From assembly GCA_039920305.1 (NCBI GenBank), contig JBDSEA010000219.1, positions 1 through 8,620 of the forward strand: a stretch of 8,620 nt of DNA, given 5' to 3'. The stretch comes from DASRAJ01 sp039920305 (lineage in GTDB: Bacteria > Bacteroidota > Bacteroidia > Chitinophagales > UBA10324). The translations under genes were made by a program, and so were the position numbers. This document shows, one piece after another, positions 7,601-8,620 of the stretch (positions are counted from its first letter, which is position 1; each line of letters starts with the position of its first letter). The notes beneath the pieces are model-generated. The model made no database searches, was not told the origin of the DNA, and saw only the letters and a list, made by a program, of their open reading frames with translations.

Positions 7601-8078
7601 TAAAATCTTTGCCCGCGAGTGTTCAATTGACAGTGATGCGGACATGCTCATTCCTGACGAATATGTTTCCAGTATCAACGAGCGGCTCGTGCTTTACACC
7701 GAACTGGATAATATTGAAAATGATGAGGGATTGAAGCTATTCGAGGACAGGATGCGTGACCGGTTCGGACCACTTCCGCACGAGGTAAAGGAATTATTTG
7801 AAGGAGTTCGCTTAAGAAGGCTTGCGAAGCAGCTCGGGTTTGAGAAGCTCCAGCAGCGCAAGGGGCTTTTAAAATGTTATACCATTGAAGACCCTGAATC
7901 CAGCTACTACGATTCAGAGGCCTTTGCCCGCGTGATGGGCTATGTTGCAAAAAACCCTTCACGCTGCTCTATGAGGCAGATGGAGAAAAATATTCTGATC
8001 CAGGTTAAGGAAGTGGCCTCGGTTCGCCTGGCAGTGGGAGTGCTGGAGCAGATGAATGCCAGTGGTCAGGATAAATGA
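4641..8078 (+). CDS. mfd: Transcription-repair coupling factor Mfd
   Basis: This 1145-residue protein displaces RNA polymerase stalled at DNA lesions and recruits UvrA to start nucleotide excision repair. Its length matches the family (E. coli 1148). The N-terminal UvrB-like part (about 1-340) includes P197-G-Q-F-A-I-R-G-G-I-I-D-I-F and ELSGDEVESIRVFD. The RNA-polymerase-interacting domain is about 455-519 (GDFVTHIDHGVGVFSGLE, then LVYRDNDLLYVDIQSLHKIS). The RecG-like translocase motor (about 560-920) has Walker A GDVGFGKTE (613-621, K619), DEEQ (714-717), TATPIPRTL (740-748), ESGLDI (857-862) and QLRGRVGRS (883-891). The C-terminal TRCF domain (about 990-1120) includes RFGPLP (1041-1046). 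All motor motifs are intact. The start is GTG at 4641. The frame is open upstream to a TAA at 4596 but offers no ATG, GTG or TTG there, and the N-terminal ELLQLYAADARL matches what I recall of other Bacteroidetes Mfd proteins, so later ATGs (4689, 4695) are unlikely. A promoter box ends 5 nt before the start. Confidence 0.97.
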   Translation: MNKNELLQLYAADARLMSMAEKLNPSSGNPPDQEGTREPLRFHLKNLTGSSPSIIAAALHPRINRTMIFVLNDKEEAAYFQNDLQHFIEKPAHHGVSGAGKEVLFLTDSFKKPGQFDELNNSNVQLRTEAINRITNSVTKNELIVTYPEALMEKVVNNQALKKSTLFIRLNEKLDEEFLTEMLVTYGFEKSDFVYEPGQFAIRGGIIDIFSFGNELPYRVELSGDEVESIRVFDPLSQLSQKKISQVAIVPNIQTQFSSEQKVALSEVLDKHSVMWFYDLRFAKERITDLYNKAMELSEASRILPSSENISLNPEELFIHPASFTIDHSTIEFGKKSFFPFATELLFDMEPQPGINKHFPLLITYWKKHHKENFNTLLFSDNRNQFKRLHAIFDDLKADVVYHPFTFEIKEGFIDRERKIACYTDHQIFDRYHRYHLRQGFSKSKSMTIRLLRELKPGDFVTHIDHGVGVFSGLEKIVLRGSDGDVNGQQREAVRLVYRDNDLLYVDIQSLHKISKYSGKEGTVPRMNKLGTEAWEQLKRRVKAKVKDISKELISLYAKRKATKGFAFAPDSYMQAELEASFIYEDTPDQIKSTSDVKRDMEKESPMDRLICGDVGFGKTEIAIRSAFKAVADGKQVAVLVPTTILALQHYQTFTDRLKDLPCTIDYINRFKSSKQQKETLAKLEEGKIDIIIGTSSLIGAKVKFKDLGLLIIDEEQKFGVSAKERLRHLRASVDTLTLTATPIPRTLQFSLMGARDLSIINTAPPNRQPIETEVMAFDTDRIREAIEFEVNRGGQVFFIHNRVKDIEEIAGMIKKLCPDVDIAVAHGQLEGHVLEEKMIDFIERRYDVLVCTNIVESGLDITNANTIIINDAQNFGLSDLHQLRGRVGRSNKKAFCYVVTPPLSTISTEAQKRLKTIEEFAELGSGFQIAMRDMDIRGAGNILGGEQSGFITDIGYDTYHKILNEAIRELKRTEFKEIFKEEIQEDKIFARECSIDSDADMLIPDEYVSSINERLVLYTELDNIENDEGLKLFEDRMRDRFGPLPHEVKELFEGVRLRRLAKQLGFEKLQQRKGLLKCYTIEDPESSYYDSEAFARVMGYVAKNPSRCSMRQMEKNILIQVKEVASVRLAVGVLEQMNASGQDK

Positions 8079-8239
8079 TTATGCAGGAGAACCAGGATTG
8101 CTAATAGTAATCTGAATCATAAAATAAGTCACAACCGGACGCTTGCTTCCTGGTGGGAAAATGAAAATTGAATATAAGCACAAACGACACTCGTGCACAG
8201 GCGCAGAAACGGCTGCAGAGGAATAGCGCCTCAAATGGG

Positions 8240-8247
8240 TATCTTTG
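8240..8247 (+). promoter_or_regulatory. Isolated TAnnTTTG promoter box
   Basis: TATCTTTG is a perfect match to the Bacteroidetes -7 box. No TTG or TTTG is found 17-23 nt upstream, so this could be chance or a promoter with a weak -33 element. If used, RNA would start near 8253, about 190 nt before the next start codon. Confidence 0.3.
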
Positions 8248-8277
8248 ATCACAGCTGAGCTGCAAATATTTTTTTTT

Positions 8278-8302
8278 AAAAGCAACCCAAAGATTTGCTT
8301 TT
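8278..8302 (+). other. A/T-rich hairpin
   Basis: AAAAGCAA (8278-8285) and TTGCTTTT (8295-8302) form a perfect 8-bp stem with a 9-nt loop (CCCAAAGAT). It is preceded by a run of nine T and not followed by a T-run, so it is not a standard terminator on the plus strand. Read on the minus strand the stem is followed by a run of A, which also does not fit. Confidence 0.4.
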
Positions 8303-8312
8303 CAGCGAAACA

Positions 8313-8342
8313 TTAACTGGGATAAAAGCCCAATTAGTTTTT
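8313..8342 (+). terminator. Rho-independent-type terminator after mfd
   Basis: TTAACTGGG (8313-8321) pairs with CCCAATTAG (8329-8337): seven Watson-Crick pairs, one terminal U-G pair and one C-A mismatch, with the loop ATAAAAG. It is followed directly by TTTTT (8338-8342). It lies 235 bp after the mfd stop and 100 bp before the next start, so it could end mfd mRNA or a separate short RNA. Confidence 0.55.
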
Positions 8343-8344
8343 AC

Positions 8345-8378
8345 TTTTTGTTGCAATTATTACCTGAACTTACATATC
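8345..8378 (+). promoter_or_regulatory. Possible promoter for the small protein gene at 8443
   Basis: TTTTTG (8345-8350) is followed after 20 nt by TACATATC (8371-8378), which matches TAnnTTTG at only four of its six fixed positions. Its place directly after the terminator and about 60 nt before the start codon is sensible, but the -7 box is poor. A second partial box, TACATTTA (8398-8405), has a better -7 match and no -33 element. Confidence 0.25.
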
Positions 8379-8442
8379 GTATTAAATTTTAAATGGTTAC
8401 ATTTACATAATAAAATTATTTAACAATTTAAATCCAAAAAAA

Positions 8443-8620
8443 ATGGAAAACTTGATTAAAATGGTTTCAGAAAAAACAGGCATTTCTGAATCACAGGCAT
8501 CAACAGCAGTCACAACAGTAATTTCCTTTTTAAAAGACAAAATGCCCGCAGGTATCGGAACGCAGGTTGAATCTTTTATTAAAGGCGGAACAGGTTCTGT
8601 TGGCGACATAGCTGGAGGAC
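8443..8620 (+). CDS. Small helical protein of unknown function, cut by the right edge
   Basis: From the ATG at 8443 the frame stays open for 59 codons to the window end. The visible part begins MENLIKMVSEKTGIS, followed by ESQASTAVTTVISFLKDKMP and then a glycine-rich stretch (FIKGGTGSVGDIAGG). This suggests two amphipathic helices and a flexible linker. It resembles small Bacteroidetes proteins of the DUF2267/DUF937-like kind (helix, 'kTGis..qA..av..vl.flk.klP', Gly-rich linker), but I cannot fix the family and no function is known to me. The start is well supported: it is preceded by AATCCAAAAAAA, an A-rich leader of the sort Bacteroidetes use in place of a Shine-Dalgarno site, and no earlier in-frame start gives a better protein. 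The A-rich leader suggests good translation. There is no signal peptide. Confidence 0.75.
   Translation, partial: MENLIKMVSEKTGISESQASTAVTTVISFLKDKMPAGIGTQVESFIKGGTGSVGDIAGG

Larger units (their letters stand above)
8079..8442. other. 364-bp gap after mfd with promoter-like and hairpin elements
   Basis: I see no convincing protein gene here. The first 160 bp are featureless and more GC-rich than the rest. From 8240 on there is a perfect TAnnTTTG box (8240-8247), a T-run (8269-8277), two hairpins (8278-8302 and 8313-8337, the second followed by T5), then an AT-rich stretch leading to the next gene. A minus-strand reading frame across 8079-8285 begins with TTG and has no family resemblance. 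Confidence 0.6.

Noticed and set aside
8079..8285. Minus-strand frame of 68 codons after mfd
   Set aside because: It needs a TTG start inside an AT-rich hairpin region, has no family resemblance and runs from the hairpin to the base next to the mfd stop.
1..8620. Mobile elements, CRISPR arrays, tRNA or rRNA genes, toxin-antitoxin or defence genes
   Set aside because: I looked on both strands and saw no spaced direct repeats, transposase or integrase motifs, terminal inverted repeats, or tRNA/rRNA-like sequence.

Overview
The window looks like an ordinary chromosomal stretch from a Bacteroidota (Bacteroidetes) bacterium. The evidence is an mfd protein of the Bacteroidetes type, a YceI protein and an SLC45-like sugar transporter typical of that phylum, several copies of the TAnnTTTG promoter element, and weak or absent Shine-Dalgarno sites with A-rich leaders. 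All assignments come from reading the sequence and recalling family motifs; no search was run.

Layout from left to right. Positions 1-627 (minus) hold the first 209 codons of a membrane-anchored TPR protein whose C-terminus lies off the left edge; it resembles the N-terminus of CRTAC1/UnbV-type FG-GAP proteins. A divergent gap follows (628-920), with a promoter candidate for that gene and a 16-bp inverted repeat in front of the next one. Positions 921-2279 (plus) encode a GH13 alpha-amylase-family lipoprotein, and 2405-3787 (plus) a 12-helix SLC45/maltose-permease-like MFS transporter. Together they form a small alpha-glucan utilisation pair: the enzyme releases sugars outside the cytoplasm and the permease imports them. 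A hairpin terminator (3826-3855) separates the transporter from the convergent yceI-like gene (3948-4529, minus), which encodes a secreted lipid-binding-type protein.

The full-length mfd gene (4641-8078, plus; 1145 aa, transcription-repair coupling factor) is divergent from the yceI-like gene. A good Bacteroidetes promoter ends only 5 nt before its GTG start, which suggests a leaderless mRNA. The 364-bp gap after mfd holds a TATCTTTG box, two hairpins and a T-run, which could be a small RNA or simply a terminator. A small helical protein of unknown function then begins at 8443 and is cut by the right edge.

I found no mobile element, CRISPR array, tRNA or rRNA, and no convincing new multi-gene system. 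The most useful observations are the likely leaderless mfd transcript, the LacI-like operator before the amylase, the amylase/permease pair with no visible SusC/SusD, and the possible small RNA after mfd.
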